The notes under the pieces were generated by a model that saw nothing but the letters and a program-made list of their open reading frames with translations, made no database searches and had not been told where the DNA came from. Source: Halichoerus grypus (taxonomy: Eukaryota > Chordata > Mammalia > Carnivora > Phocidae). From it: a DNA stretch of 64,000 nucleotides. Position numbers and translations under genes: made by a program. How positions within the stretch are numbered: position 1 is the stretch's first letter; each line of letters begins with the position of its first letter. The stretch is taken from NCBI RefSeq assembly GCF_964656455.1, contig NC_135716.1, forward strand, positions 110,392,389-110,456,388, written 5' to 3'. This document shows, one piece after another, positions 44,466-56,640 of the stretch.

Positions 44466-44918
44466 TAGTGAACGGACTCTGACCTATTTTTGTTGTTTAT
44501 AGGTTTTCCAGATGCATATTTAGTAACTAATTATCGTTGGTTCTATTCTATCTCATTTCATCCTCTTCACAACCCTGCGAGGTAGTTTTATACCTCTTCA
44601 CATATCCAAATGCCACTCATACACATGTTTGGTTTAGCCAGTGTATTATTTTGGAAATTGTGAATTTTTACCTAAGTGTCTGAATTTCTGGCTTCTCTTC
44701 ACAACCAGGAGATTGACTACATCTAGGGCACGCTTTCCTCATCTCAGCAAGAGGCTGAAGTGGAGCAGTGGTGACCTCCTTAGTAAGAGGCTTGTCTTCA
44801 GTGTATTTGCTATACACCGCACCACTCCCTATCACCCTTCACTCATTACATTTTATGTCTCACAAGCATTTGACTTGGAGGCTTTCTGCTTTAAAAAAAA
44901 AAAAAAAATAGACCCTAA
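44466..44918. other. intronic DNA with MIR-like relic
   Basis: About 44545-44605 (CTCATTTCATCCTCTTCACA, ACCCTGCGAGGTAGTTTTAT) is a sense MIR core. A poly-A run at 44893-44908 precedes the next SINE. Confidence 0.5.
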
Positions 44919-45177
44919 GGTGCCTGGGCGGCTTAGTTAAGTATCTAACTCTTGATTTCGGCTCAGGTCACGATCTCAGGGTCATGGGATCGAGCCCTAA
45001 GTTGGGCTCTGAGGTGGGGCTCGGTGCTCAGCTCAGAGTCTGCTTGAGAGCGAGTCTCTCTCTCTCCCTCTCCCTGCCCCTCTGCCCCTCCCCCCTGCCC
45101 CTCCCCGCTGCCCCGGCAGTGCTCTTTCTCTCAAAAATAAATAAATAAATAAATAAAATCTTAAAAAAAAAAAAAAA
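44919..45177 (+). mobile_element. Can-SINE
   Basis: Sense SINEC: GGTGCCTGGGCGGCTTAGTT, TCTTGATTTCGGCTCAGGTC, expanded CCCCTCTGCCCCTCCCCCCT body, (AAAT)n and poly-A. Flanked by A-rich text plus GACCC on both sides. Confidence 0.94.
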
Positions 45178-46184
45178 GACCCAGGTTCTACCATAGAAAA
45201 ATAATAAATAATAGTGATATCTTTTTTTTTTTAAATTTCAAAATACTTTCTATAGAAAGTTACCTTCTGGGCTTTTTTTCTTTTAAAATCTCTCTCTTTG
45301 GTGGAGATCAATAGGTCACTGTTTGTGTCATTGCTTGTTTGAAAGGCATCTTCAGCTCTCTGCTCATTTGAAGAACAGGAATGAATGATATGCCCCAGTT
45401 TCTACAATGGTCCTGCTGCTGAGTTCCAGCCTCACCCCTCCCAGACTGGCCCTTCTGGGAATCCCCACAATTGAGCAGACTTCCTCTTGAGACCTCGAGT
45501 TTGCTATCTTCACTGCCTGATAAACACTGGATCCACATGACGTGGAATTCTCAATAGGAGTAAGGGAGGCTCATACAGGGATCATCAACGTCAGCTTTCC
45601 ACCAGCACAATCTTGCGGAGAGCCAAATCTGCACAAAGACCTTCTCTCTGGAACATAAGTGTCCAGTGTTCACACCACTGTTCAGGATCAGTTCTGAGTA
45701 TTCCTACTGGCTCAGAGGCACAGTGTTCGCTTTGTCCTTTCAAGGGTTCTTGGTTTTGTTTCCAAAATGTCAACAGATAACTGTAAGTGTTGATTAAACA
45801 ACTAGAAGAGCATTGCCTAAGGAGATCCTTCACTGCGCAGTCTCTGTCTAGCCCCTCAGACCACGTCAGGCCTGCATGGAGAGAGCGGCAGGCAGGTGGG
45901 GCCCAGCTGTGCCCAGTCCATGGGATCAAGGCACTGTCTTCCCCTTGGGGCTTTTCCTTCAGCTCTTTCATGCTGTACAGAACTGCTCACCATCCACACA
46001 GCAGGTGCTTAGGAGTAGGAGAGGTTTGTGGTTTCACTCATCTGTGAGGGTAGGCTCAGCCACCAGGCTAGAACGTTCTGTGGCAGGCAGTTCCCCACGT
46101 GCCCCTGCTCAGTCACATTCCGCATCCTCTCCCATTAGTGACTGTGGTCCTAAATTTTATGTTCCCATGTTGTCCATTAGAGTT
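45178..46184. other. intronic DNA, nothing recognised
   Basis: Unique sequence; no exon or repeat call supported. Confidence 0.4.
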
Positions 46185-46715
46185 TTTACCATCTATTCCA
46201 GATCTCTGCTGCTGCTCACCCCAAAGCTTAGCGGCATAAAACAGGAACAATCTTTTTTTTTCTTACAAATCTGTAATTTGAGCAGGACACTGTGGGGAAA
46301 ACTCATCTCTGCTTCACACAGCATCAGCCGGGGCTGCTCAACCGAGGGCTCTTGGATCTACTTCCAAAGTGACTCACCAGCTGGCTGCTGGAGCTGGGCT
46401 GAGGCCTGGGGTCTTGGTTCTCTCCACGTGGCCCTCTGCATGTGGCCCAGGCTTCCTCACAACATGGTGGCTGGGTTCCCAGGGTGAGCATCCCAGGAGA
46501 CAAAACCAGGCGGAAGCGGTATGGCCTTTTGTGAGCTAGCCTCAGAAGTCACATAGTGTCTATTAGTTGAAGTAGTCACCAAGTCCCACCGGAGTTCAAG
46601 GGGAGGGGACACTGACTCCACCTCCTGAGGGAGGAGTGGCAAGGTTCTGGAAGAGCAAATGGAACGAGAGATCTTGTTGCAGCCATGTCCGGGACGTATA
46701 ATCTTCTGCACCATC
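46185..46715 (-). mobile_element. MLT1-type LTR, solo
   Basis: Plus-strand text ATCTATTCCAGATCTCTGCT, GCGGCATAAAACAGGAACAA, CACAACATGGTGGCTGGGTT, GCTAGCCTCAGAAGTCACAT follows the same order as the copies at 24.2 and 43.9 kb. Confidence 0.7.
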
Positions 46716-48239
46716 TGTGCAAGTGTCCCTAGATAATATGCTACTTAACTTCACGTGTTTTATACTTTATAGAAATGTTCATACCGTATCTATTCTTCTA
46801 TAGCTTTATTCCCCCAACATTTATGGGAGTCATTTTTGTTGTTGGCAGAAGCTCATTCATTTTTAGAACTGTGTGAGGTTTCGGTCAAGCCAGGCTCGGT
46901 TGACACAATGCACTCCTGTCTAGAGTCCTGAACGATGAGCCTGAATCATTGCAGGATCCTACGGGGAAGCCAGGACAGGACCGTTTTCAGATCACATGAG
47001 AGAAAATGGGCAAAAGGACTCTGTGAGGGATGTTATTGTTCAGCAAATAAGGGTTAAGTGATACTCATTGAGGTTTCAATATAATTTATTCATCTTTGTA
47101 TGTTTAATAACATATGCATGATTCATTTTCTTTATACAAAAATGTTTTATTAACCAAAATGCTCTCATTTCTGACCAGTGCAGTACATTTTTAAACCAAG
47201 TGAAATCACCCATAAAGTATGTCAAACCCATCCTCAAAAGGGAGTTCTGAGCTTCCCAGCCGTTTCCAGAGAAAATCCTGGCTCCTCCACCATTTTGTTT
47301 TTGCTTCCTCTTTGCTTCCTGTTGGCCCATCTCTATTTTCTTTTCCAGTCTCTGTGCTTTGGACCACTCGATTGCTGTGGGTGGCTAAGTAGAGAACAGA
47401 TAAAGGTCATTGCATCTGAAGAAGCCAGGGAATTTTAGGAGAGTCATCAGCCAGATTTTCACATTCCCCCGTCGTGGTTGGATGTGCTGGAGTCATTGGG
47501 AACACTATGAGCCAATTCCTCAATACCTGTTATGGGAGACCCAGAATTTGATAGGGGCATCGATGAGGAAAAGCAGAGGGGAGAAGAGGCATGAGAATCA
47601 GCGGATGTTTTTATGAAGGAGGGGACAAGCAAAGTACTGGGGGAGCTAGGATGGCTGGTCCCCTTGGGGTCCCCCAGATGTGGGAGAATGCACAGCCTTC
47701 CCCAGAGAAGGTGGTAAAGGGAGGCTGAGAGGGGCCCTCACAGAGACCCAGAGGAGCACTGGGGGGACAGGTGGAGGTCCAGGGTGTGGGCCCCAGGGGA
47801 CTTGCAGGAGAAGGGCTGGAGGGAGTTCAGGAGCAGTGGGGACAGAAGGTTAGTGGGAAAGATGGTGCAAACAATGTGGAGTTGAGAGCAGAGGAGGTGC
47901 TGCCCTAAGGAGTTTACCTTTTGGGTGGAGGCCAAGGGCAACAGGAACCTGAGTCACCCTAGGATGAGTTGGCCCCAAATTCTGAATGAGATGCTGGGGT
48001 AAAGTTGTTCCTGCCCTGGGGCCAGGGGAGGAGGGAGAGTGGCCTGCGTGAGAAGCCTGGTGGCACTGTGGGGGGGCGGGGGGTGGACTCCGCTGCTTCC
48101 ACAGGCCGTTGCCTCGGTGTAAAAAGCTTCAGCGAAGCGCATGTACAGGCAATGGGGGTTTGTCCTCCTTTCCGGGACGACTTAAATACCAGCAGTTACT
48201 TCACAGTGCTGAAGGAAGAGGCTCAGGTTTCGAATGACA
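46716..48239. other. intronic DNA, nothing recognised
   Basis: Purine-rich unique sequence around 47600-48100; no gene, RNA or clear repeat. Confidence 0.4.
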
Positions 48240-48560
48240 TTCTGTTGGCATGACTAATCCAACCCCAGGAACACCCTTCCCCTCGTCTGCACAGCTCCCC
48301 TCTTTATCACCAGGTTCCTCTCAGAGAGGGGCCTTCTCTGAGCCCTGTACCCACCCAGCCCTTCCTCTCTTGCTCTTCTCTTACCCTGATTTATTTTTGT
48401 CATTCCACGTCTGTCCCCCTGACACATTCTGTATTTGTTTATTAGTTAACTGCCATCCCCACTAGAATGTAAGCCCCAGGAGGTCAGGGGCTTCCTTTTG
48501 TTCTCGGTCCCCTTCCCCTGACACCAGCAGGGGGCGGTAAATATTTGTGAACAGATGCAA
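48240..48560 (+). mobile_element. L2 LINE 3' end
   Basis: GCATGACTAATCCAACCCCA-like start, TGCCATCCCCACTAGAATGT, AAGCCCCAGGAGGTCAGGGG, GTAAATATTTGTGAACAGAT: the sense L2 3' terminus. It contains the GCAGGGGGCGG box, a possible CTCF-like core. Confidence 0.7.
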
Positions 48561-49209
48561 GAATGGCTGGGTGGAGGACGGGGCTGAGCACAGCGCACTT
48601 GCCTCTGGGCACACACATGGCCCTCGGGGACTTCATCTCTCAGTTGTTGCTATAATGCTTCTGTTAACCGTTGGGTTAGAACGACCGTCTCTCGTCACCA
48701 TGCCTCCAAAAAAAGTGAATGGACTAAACGTTGTGCCCACAGTATCTCTCTCAAAGTTTTATACAACTAAATCTGATTGCTGGAGACTCCATTGCTTGCT
48801 TTAACCACTCCCTCCCCCCATCTTGCCCTTCTTCCTAACCTGCTCTCTCTCATGTTGGCCAAGATACCCGAACCTGAGATCAGAGTCAGAAAATTGGGAC
48901 CCTACTATGACCCCATACCAAAGCTGGAAGTTTTTAATAACAAATACAGAGTTTGTGGGAAGATCGATAATTAATGTGATTATATGATAGTAGGATACGG
49001 ACAACAGGGGAGGAGCCTCCTTCAGAAAAGCTTCCCTTGAGGAATGATATCTAAGTGTAAGCTGAGGGATGGGTAGGATTTAGCTGGGCAAAGAAGGGTT
49101 GGGGAAAAGAATATATCAGGGAAAGTTCCTGAGACTAGAGGAATGGGGCTTCCTGGAGGAACCAGAAGGGCCAGGTGGCTGGAAACTGGACAGGAGTGGA
49201 CAGAAGTGG
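48561..49209. other. intronic DNA, nothing recognised
   Basis: Unique sequence; no call supported. Confidence 0.4.
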
Positions 49210-49435
49210 GTAAAGCTAGAGCTGTGACCAGAGACAACCAAGTTGGGATCCCAACTCCAACACTGCGAGCTGTGCGACCCTGGGCAAGCCAGTTAGCCCA
49301 TTTGCAGATCCGTTTCCTTATTGGGAGAGAGAGCCGTAGTATCTAGGCTGGCTTTAGGATGAGGCCACATGGCTAAAATGCTTAGCGAAGTGCCTGCCTC
49401 ACAGGAACCATTGCATGTTATATCTCGTCCTAACC
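49210..49435 (-). mobile_element. MIR SINE fragment
   Basis: GGGATCCCAACTCCAACACT, GCTGTGCGACCCTGGGCAAG, GATCCGTTTCCTTATTGGGA in reverse MIR order. Confidence 0.75.
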
Positions 49436-49984
49436 AGTAACAGCGCAGTGCCCAGCCCCGGTGGGTGTCCAACAGATGCGTGCATGAACTGCAGCCCCTC
49501 GAGGCTCTGTCCCCAGCCACCCAGCTCTTCACCACCAAGAAACCCACTCCCCTTGCTAGAGGCTGCTTCACACCAGGCAGGCTGACCCACTGGAACTTGT
49601 CCCCACTACAGGCCACCTGATGTGCTGTTTGAGGAAAGCTCTTGCAGTAGCCGTTAAACTGGGAGGACGGGTCATTTTTTACCAAACCAGAAGCTTGAGC
49701 CCAGCTCTGGGTGCACAGTGAGGGTGAGGGATACCAGGGGACCTCGCTTCTGAAGGTGCGAGCGGTCCCAGAACCCAAGTGAATCCAGCCTCTCCAGAGT
49801 TCTGGTGGCTCCACGCTTTTTTCTCGTGGTTTAATCCAGGCTAAGACCAATAAGCTCATAATCACAAGTCATTTATGGGTCCCCTGACAACAGTAGCGTT
49901 ACGTTTTCCCCTGAACCTTTCCTAAGACAAAAATTCAGTCTACAGAAAGCCTTCAAGTTTTCTGTAAGTTCGTAATACAATGAA
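49436..49984. other. intronic DNA, nothing recognised
   Basis: Unique sequence; no call supported. Confidence 0.4.
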
Positions 49985-51010
49985 CACGTGTTAACCCTTC
50001 ACCTAGATTCAGTAATTGTGAATATTCTGCCACATTTGCACACACGTGCTCTCTCTGATTTCTTTTGGCTAATTTCTTTTGTTGACAGGAAGTTGCAGGT
50101 ATGTTGACTTGCCCTAAAATCAGTGTGTATTACCTGAGAAAGAAGACACTCTGTCATATAACCACAACTCCATTATCACACCTAGGGAAATCAAGAATCT
50201 AATAGCATCATCTAATACTCAGCTCATATTGAAATTTTGTACTTGTCCCCCAGATGTCTTTTATAGCTATTTTTTTCACCCCAAATATAATTAAGGTACA
50301 TACATTATATTGGGTTGTTCTGTCTCTTGAGTCCATTTTAACCTATTATAGTTCCTTACTGTTCTTTGTTTTTTATGACATTGAATTTTTTCTCTCCTAG
50401 GATATCCCACATTCAAGATCTCTCTGATTGTGTTCTCATAAGTAGATTCTAGCCAATCATTATTTTTAAAAAATTATTTGGTTCATTAAAAATGATAGTA
50501 ATATGTGCATAATGGAACAATTTTAAGACTTTAGAAAGATGTAAAATACAAAATTCTCCATTTCCTTCTCCCCGCCAGGCCTTCCCCTAAAAGTACACAT
50601 TGGTACCCATTACCAGTGTATCCCTCTAGAAAACTAAGTGCCTTTACTTGGATGTAGAGAGACATATAGATCTGTTTTTCCATCATCTAGCTCCCTTTCA
50701 GGCTTATGCACATCTGGTTGTATTACAGCCATTATTTTTCACCTTGTTTTGTTACTTTATTTTAAAGGATGTGGTACAACAATCTATCCAGATTGTTTTT
50801 CTTCTTCTGAACATCCTGTGTAGTTTTCCATTATCTGGATGTTCCACAATTTGGCCCATCTTGTTATTACCAGATTTCCTTTTTTCTATCACTATCATAA
50901 ATTATGTTGCAATAAACATCCTCAAACATATTCATGGTGCATTTTTTTGTGATGTGGTAAACTCATATAGGTGAAGTTGCTGGGCCAAAGGGTGTTTGCA
51001 TTTAAAACTT
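49985..51010 (-). mobile_element. old antisense LINE (L1ME/HAL1-type)
   Basis: CCCTTCACCTAGATTCAGTA, GAATATTCTGCCACATTTGC, ATTATCTGGATGTTCCACAA, ATTATGTTGCAATAAACATC and GAAGTTGCTGGGCCAAAGGG are antisense LINE 3' text in order. Subfamily not determined; possibly two copies. Confidence 0.65.
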
Positions 51011-51183
51011 CAACAGCTTCATGGCTCCAACCGCTTTCAAGGTGCTCAGGGGAAGCTGGGGTGCCGTGCTGGACACAGAGTCCTGTCTGAGTAGCATCCA
51101 ACCAACCAAGATGGAAAGCCTAATTGTAATATCCTGTGTTTTTCAGCAAGATGACTGTAGTTTGGATTAAACAGTTATTATTG

Positions 51184-51833
51184 CTAAAAAACACTAACCA
51201 TCATTCGAGTTTTTGGCGAGTTGTTACCTTTTTGCTGGAGGGTCTTGCCTCCATGTTGATGGCTGCTGACTGACCAGGGCGGTGGGGGCTGGAGGCTGGG
51301 GGTGCTGTGGCAGTTTCTTAAAATAAGACAACAATGAAATTTGCCACATTGATTGAATCTTCCATTCACGAATGACTTCTCTGTAGCGTGTGATGCTGTT
51401 TGCTAGCATCTTACCCACAGCAGAACTTTTTTCAAAATTGGAGTCAGTCCTCTCAAGCCCTGTGCTGCTTTATCGACTAAGTGTATGTCATATTCTAAAT
51501 CCTCTGTTGTCATTTCAACCATCTTCACAGCATCTTCACCAGGAGTAGATTCCATCTTTAAGTACCACTTTCTTTGCTCATCCATCAGAAGCAACTCCTC
51601 ATCTGTGAAAGTTTTACCATGAGATTGCCAAATTCAAATATCGTAATAATGAAAAAATTTGAAATATTATGAGAAAGACCGAAATGTGACACAGAGACAT
51701 GAAGTGAGCAAATGCTGTTGGAAAAATGGTGCCAATAGACTTGCTAGATTCAATTGGTTAAAAAAAAAAGGGCAGTATCTGTGAAGCACAATAAAGCAAA
51801 GTGCAATAAAATGAGGTACAACTGTATCTTGAG
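51184..51833 (-). mobile_element. Tigger-type DNA transposon with transposase-ORF remnant
   Basis: The right end (51770-51833: GCAGTATCTGTGAAGCACAA, TAAAGCAAAGTGCAATAAAA, ACAACTGTA) is the terminal region of a TcMar-Tigger element in reverse. Minus-strand frames over 51224-51594 give pieces such as [20 protein letters not shown] and [15 protein letters not shown], characteristic of the C-terminal part of the Tigger/TIGD1-type protein. The reading is split over frames, so it is dead. Confidence 0.8.
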
Positions 51834-52110
51834 TTGGTGGCCAACCACACACACAGGAATTATTGCAAGAGACTTTTAATAGAGTAAGTTGTAGTACATC
51901 CTAGTGGGAGATATCCTAAGGCAAAAAGAACTAAAAAAACAAAAACAAAAACAAAAAACTTAAGCTTTTCAATATTCATGTTGTTAGTAAGAATATTGAT
52001 ATTAGTATTATGAAACTATTAGCTATATATTATAAAGCAAATAAATAATTATGTTAATGTTAAAGAAACCAAGAATTTTACCGTAAGAGATGAGATATAT
52101 AGAATAAAAA

Positions 52111-52199
52111 AATTTCGTAAACATTCTATAATCTTTAATTTGAATAGGAAATATTAGTATGAACCTATGATACATTTTCTTATTTTGAAAAATCTATTT
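52111..52199. repeat. left copy of an 85-90-bp direct repeat flanking an L1
   Basis: Text from AATTTCGTAAACATTC to TTGAAAAATCTATTT. It recurs, diverged by roughly 10-15%, at 55809-55855 plus 56041-56088 (that copy is split by a SINE). It brackets the L1 at 52201-55835. Confidence 0.85.
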
Positions 52200-52635
52200 T
52201 AAGGAGCTAAAAAAAGAAACAAAGCTCAAAGCTGATAGAAGGGAAGAAATAGAGACAAAAAAAATTAGAAAAGATCAATGAAGCCAGGAGCTGTTTCTTT
52301 GAAAAGATAAATAAAACTGATAAACCTTTAGCCAGACTCATCACAAAAAAAAAAAAGGACTCAAAATGAGCACAAAGGAGGAGAAATAACAACTGACACC
52401 AGAAAAATACAAAGGATTATAAAAGAAGACTGAAAAATTATATGCTAACAAATTGGACAACCTAGAAGAAAATGGATAAATTCCTAGAAACATAACCTCC
52501 CAAAACTGAATCAGGAAGAAACAGAAAATTTGAACAGACCGATTACCAGCAATGAATTTGAATCAGTCATCAAAATCCCAACAAACAAAAGCCCAGGACC
52601 AGACGGCTTCACAGGTGAATTCTACCAAACATTTA

Positions 52636-52849
52636 TTTATTTTTTATTTTTAAAAATTTTTTTTAAAGATTTTATTTATTTGACAGAGAGAGACACAGCG
52701 AGAGCAAGAACACAAGCAGGGGGAGTGGGAGAGGGAGAAGCAGACTCACCCCTGAGCAGGGAGTCCGACACGGGGCTTGATCCCAGGACCCTGGGATCAT
52801 GACCTCAGCCGAAGGCAGACGCTTAACGACTGAGCCACCCAGGCACCCC
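52636..52849 (-). mobile_element. Can-SINE with 15-bp target duplication
   Basis: Antisense, near-consensus (ATTTGACAGAGAGAGACACA tail side, GAGCCACCCAGGCACCCC head). TCTACCAAACATTTA flanks it at 52621-52635 and 52850-52864, inside L1 ORF2. Confidence 0.96.
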
Positions 52850-53181
52850 TCTACCAAACATTTAAAGAAGAGTTAATACCTATTCTTCTCAAACTACTCC
52901 AAAAACTAGAAAAGGAAGGAAAGCGTCCAAATTCATTCTATGAGGCCAGTATTACCAGTACCAAAACCGGATAAAGACACTACAAACAACAAAAACTACA
53001 AGCCAATATTCCTCATGAACATAGATGCAAAAATCATCAACAAAATACTAGCAAACTGATTCCAACAATACATTTAAAAAATCACTTACCACAATCAAGT
53101 GGGATTTATTCCAGGGCTGCAAGAGTGGTTCAATATTCACAAATCAATCAACATGATACATTTCATTAACAAGAGAAAGGA

Positions 53182-53339
53182 CAGGGTGCCTGGGTGGCTC
53201 AGATCCTTAAGCCAACATCCTGAGATCAAGTCCTGCATTGGGCTCCCTGCTCAGCGGGGAGTCTGCTTCTCCCCCTCCCACTCTCCCGCTTGTGTTCTCT
53301 CTCTGTCAAATAAATAAATAAAATCTTTTAAAAAAAAAT
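53182..53339 (+). mobile_element. Can-SINE, internally deleted head
   Basis: Sense: GGTGCCTGGGTGGCTCAGAT then a shortened head (about 40 bases missing around box B), then CAGCGGGGAGTCTGCTTCTC and AAATAAATAAATAAAATCTT. GAGAAAGGA flanks it at 53173-53181 and 53340-53348. Confidence 0.93.
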
Positions 53340-54770
53340 GAGAAAGGATAAAAACTATATGATCATCTCAATAGAAGCAAAAAGAGATTTGATAGAGTAC
53401 AACATCCACTCATGATAAAAACTTTCAACAAAGTAGGTTTAGAGGGAACATACCTCAACATAATAAAGTCCATATATGAAGAACCCATCATACTCAATGG
53501 TGAAAAACTTAGAGCTTTTCCCCTGAGATCAGAAATAAGACAAGGATGTCCACTCCCACTATTTTTATTCAACATAGTACTGGAAGTCGACCTGCAGCAA
53601 TCATACAAGAAAAAAGGAATAAAAGGCATCCAAATTGGTAAGGAAGAAGGAAAACTTTCACTATTGGCAAATGACAAGATACTATATATAGAAAATGCTG
53701 AAGACTTCACCAAAAACACTACAAAGACTAATAAATGAATTCAGTGAAGTTGCAGGATACAAAACTAATATATGGAAATCTGTTGCATTTCTCTACACTA
53801 ATAATGAAATAGCAGAAAGAGAAATTCAGAAAACAATCCATTTACAAGTACACCAAAAACGGTAAAATACCTAGGAATAAACTTAACCAAGGAGGTGAAA
53901 GGCCTGTACTCTGAAAACTATAAAACATTGATGAAAGAAATGGAAGATGACACAAACAAATGGAAAGACATTCTATTCCATGCTCATGGATTAGAAGAAC
54001 CAATATTGTTAAAATGTCCATACTACCCAATGCAATATACAGATTTAATGCAATCTCTATCACAATACCAATAGCATTTTTCACAGATTAGAACAAATAA
54101 TCCTGAAATTTGTATGGAACCACTCCAAATAGCTAAAGCAATCTTTAGAAAGAAGAACAAAGCTGGAGGTACCATAAACCCAGATTTCAAGATATGCTAC
54201 AAAGCTATAGTAATCAAAAAAGAATGGTACCAGTGCAAAAATAGACATAGATCAATGGAACAGAATAGAGAACACAGAAATAAACCCACACTTACATGGT
54301 CAATTATTCTATGACAAAGGAGGCAAGAGCACACACCGGGGAGAAGGCAGTCTCTTCGACAAATGGTGTTGGGAAAACTGGACCACTTTACTATACCACA
54401 CACAAAAAGAAAGTCAAAATGGGCTACAGACCTACATGTGAGATCTGAAACCTAAAACTCCTAGAAGAAAATATAGGCAGGAATTTCTTTGACACTGGTT
54501 GTAGCAACATTTTTCTAGATATGTCTCCTGAGGCAAGGGAAACAAAAGCAAAAATAAACTATTGGGACTACAAATTAAAATAGTTTTGTACAGTGAAGAA
54601 AACCATCAATAAGATGACAAGGCAGCCTAGTGAATGGGAGAAGATATTTGCAAATGATATATCTGATAAGGGGTTAATGTCCAAATACATAACTTACACA
54701 GCTCAACACCAAAAAAACCAAACCAAACCAAAACACACACACAAATAATCTGATTAAAAATGGGCAGAGG

Positions 54771-54960
54771 GGGCGCCTGGGTGGCTCAGTCGTTAAGCGG
54801 CTGCCTTCGGCTCAGGTCATGATCCCAGGGTCCTGGGATCGAGCCCCACATCGGGCTCCCTGCTCAGCGGGAAGCCTGCTTCTCCCTCTCCCACTCCCCC
54901 TGTTTGTGTTCCTGCTCTCGCTGTGTCTCTCTCTGTCAAATAAATAAAATCTTTAAAAAA
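54771..54960 (+). mobile_element. Can-SINE, young, with 15-bp target duplication
   Basis: Sense full-length copy very close to consensus (GGGCGCCTGGGTGGCTCAGT, CTGCTCAGCGGGAAGCCTGC, CTCTGTCAAATAAATAAAAT). AAAAATGGGCAGAGG flanks it exactly at 54756-54770 and 54961-54975. Confidence 0.98.
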
Positions 54961-55855
54961 AAAAATGGGCAGAGGACCTGAACAAACATCTTTTCAAAGA
55001 AGACATACAAATGGCCAACAGATACATGAAAACATGCTCAACATCACTAATCATTAGGGAAATGTAAATCAAAACCAGGAGATATCATCTCACACCTGTC
55101 AGAATGACTAGAATCAAAAAGACGAGAAACAAGTGTTGGCAAGGATGTAGAGAAAAAGGAATCCTCTATGCCCTATTGGTGGGAATGCAAACTGGTGCAG
55201 CCACTGTGGAAAACAGTATGGAGGTGCCTCAAAAAATGAAGAATAGAAATACCATAATATCCAGTAATGCCACTGCTGGGTATTTACCCAAAGAAAATAA
55301 AAACACTAATTCAAAATGATATATGCACCCTCATGTTTATTGAAGCACTATTTACAATAGCTGAGATATGGAAGCAACCCAAGTGTCCATCTATAGATGA
55401 ATGGATAAAGAAGAGGTGGTGTATATATAATGGAATATTATTCAGCCGTAAAAGAGAATGAGATCTTGTCATTTGCAATAACATGGATGGACCTAGAGAG
55501 TATAATGCTGAGTAAAATAGGTCAAACAGAGAAAGACAAATACCACATGATTTCACTCATGTGGAATTTAAGAAACAAAACAAAGAAAAAGAAATAAACA
55601 AAAAAACAGACTCAAATACAGAAAACAAACTGGTAGTTGCCAGAAGGGAGGTAGGTGGGGGGATGGGTGAAATAGGTGAGGGGGATTAAGAGTACATTTG
55701 TTGTGATGAGCACTGAGTAATGTATAGAATTGTTGAATCACTATATTGTATACCTGAAACTAATATAACACTAGGTTAATTATACTTCAATTAAAAATAT
55801 ATTTTAAAAATTTAGTAAATATTTTTTAATCTTAAATTTGAAAAATATTAGTATG

Positions 55856-56040
55856 GGCGCACCTGGGTGGCTCAGTCATTGGGTGTCTGCCTTTAGCTCA
55901 GGCCGTGACCCCAGGGTCCTGGGATCGAGCCCCACATCGGGCTCCCTGCTCCACAGGAAGCCTGCTTCTCCCTCTCCCTCTGCCTGCCACTCCCCCTGCT
56001 TGTGCTCGCTCGCTCGCTCTCTGTCAAATAAAAAAAAATT
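55856..56040 (+). mobile_element. Can-SINE in the right L1-flanking repeat
   Basis: Sense SINEC with GCACCTGGGTGGCTCAGTCA head and (GCTC)n-like CGCTCGCTCGCTCTC in its body. TTAGTATG flanks it on both sides. It splits the right copy of the direct repeat, so it is younger than that duplication. Confidence 0.95.
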
Positions 56041-56088
56041 TTAGTATGAACTGATGATACATTTTCTTATTTTGAAAAATCTATTTCC

Positions 56089-56640
56089 TAGCTCTGTCCC
56101 CTAAAAAGGCTCAGAAACAATGACCAATCAAATACAATGCGTGCCCCTAGTGCCAGATCATAGTCTCCAAATAGTATTTCCCACTGAGTGGAACCAGGGC
56201 TCCTTGGGGAAATGAGTGGTTCTGGTCAGAGGCAGGAATACGCACAATGAGCCGGGAGCACCACACGTACCTGCAATTTCTGGGATCATGCCAAAAGGAC
56301 TCAGAAGTCAACTTGTCAAGGCTTTCAGTGGCCACAAATGGGACAATTTAAACACTAATAAGAAAAACCAAAAAGGATTGAAACACATGAATCATGTTGA
56401 AAATTCACAAGTTCATAATGATAGAAAAAAATAACGTCATTGTTCATCTTTGGATGATGAAGAACCAACTCACTGTTCTGAAAACAGGTGAGTAAAGAGA
56501 ATCTACCTTTGCCACATAAATTAAACTTCAGGGTAACCAAATAGTAGAAGAGGGGATGTCTTTCTTTATAGGAGTATCTAGAAGGAATGTCATCATTTTG
56601 CAAACCTTTAAAGAAATAATAGTCCTAGACAGTGACAATT
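56089..56640. other. intronic DNA, nothing recognised
   Basis: Unique sequence between L1 and LTR; no call supported. Confidence 0.4.

Larger units (their letters stand above)
52201..55835 (+). mobile_element. L1MA-type retrotransposon, 5'-truncated, SINE-riddled
   Basis: Sense L1 from within ORF2 to the 3' end (TATATTGTATACCTGAAACT, CTAGGTTAATTATACTTCAA). ORF2 text shows the reverse-transcriptase region ([20 protein letters not shown] at about 53520). The usual catalytic FADD-type motif is altered to LAND, and there are many frame breaks, so it is dead. Three SINEs lie inside (52636-52849, 53182-53339, 54771-54960) and a fourth in its right flanking repeat. 55104-55461 still reads as the ORF2 C-terminus in two frames. 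Confidence 0.92.

Noticed and set aside
53412..53738. Reverse-transcriptase-like ORF as an active gene
   Set aside because: L1 ORF2 remnant with its catalytic motif changed and frames broken around it.
54771..54960. SINE heads as possible tRNA genes
   Set aside because: They carry A/B-box-like text but do not fold as cloverleaves and continue into SINE bodies and A-tails; only 15972-16056 is a true tRNA gene.
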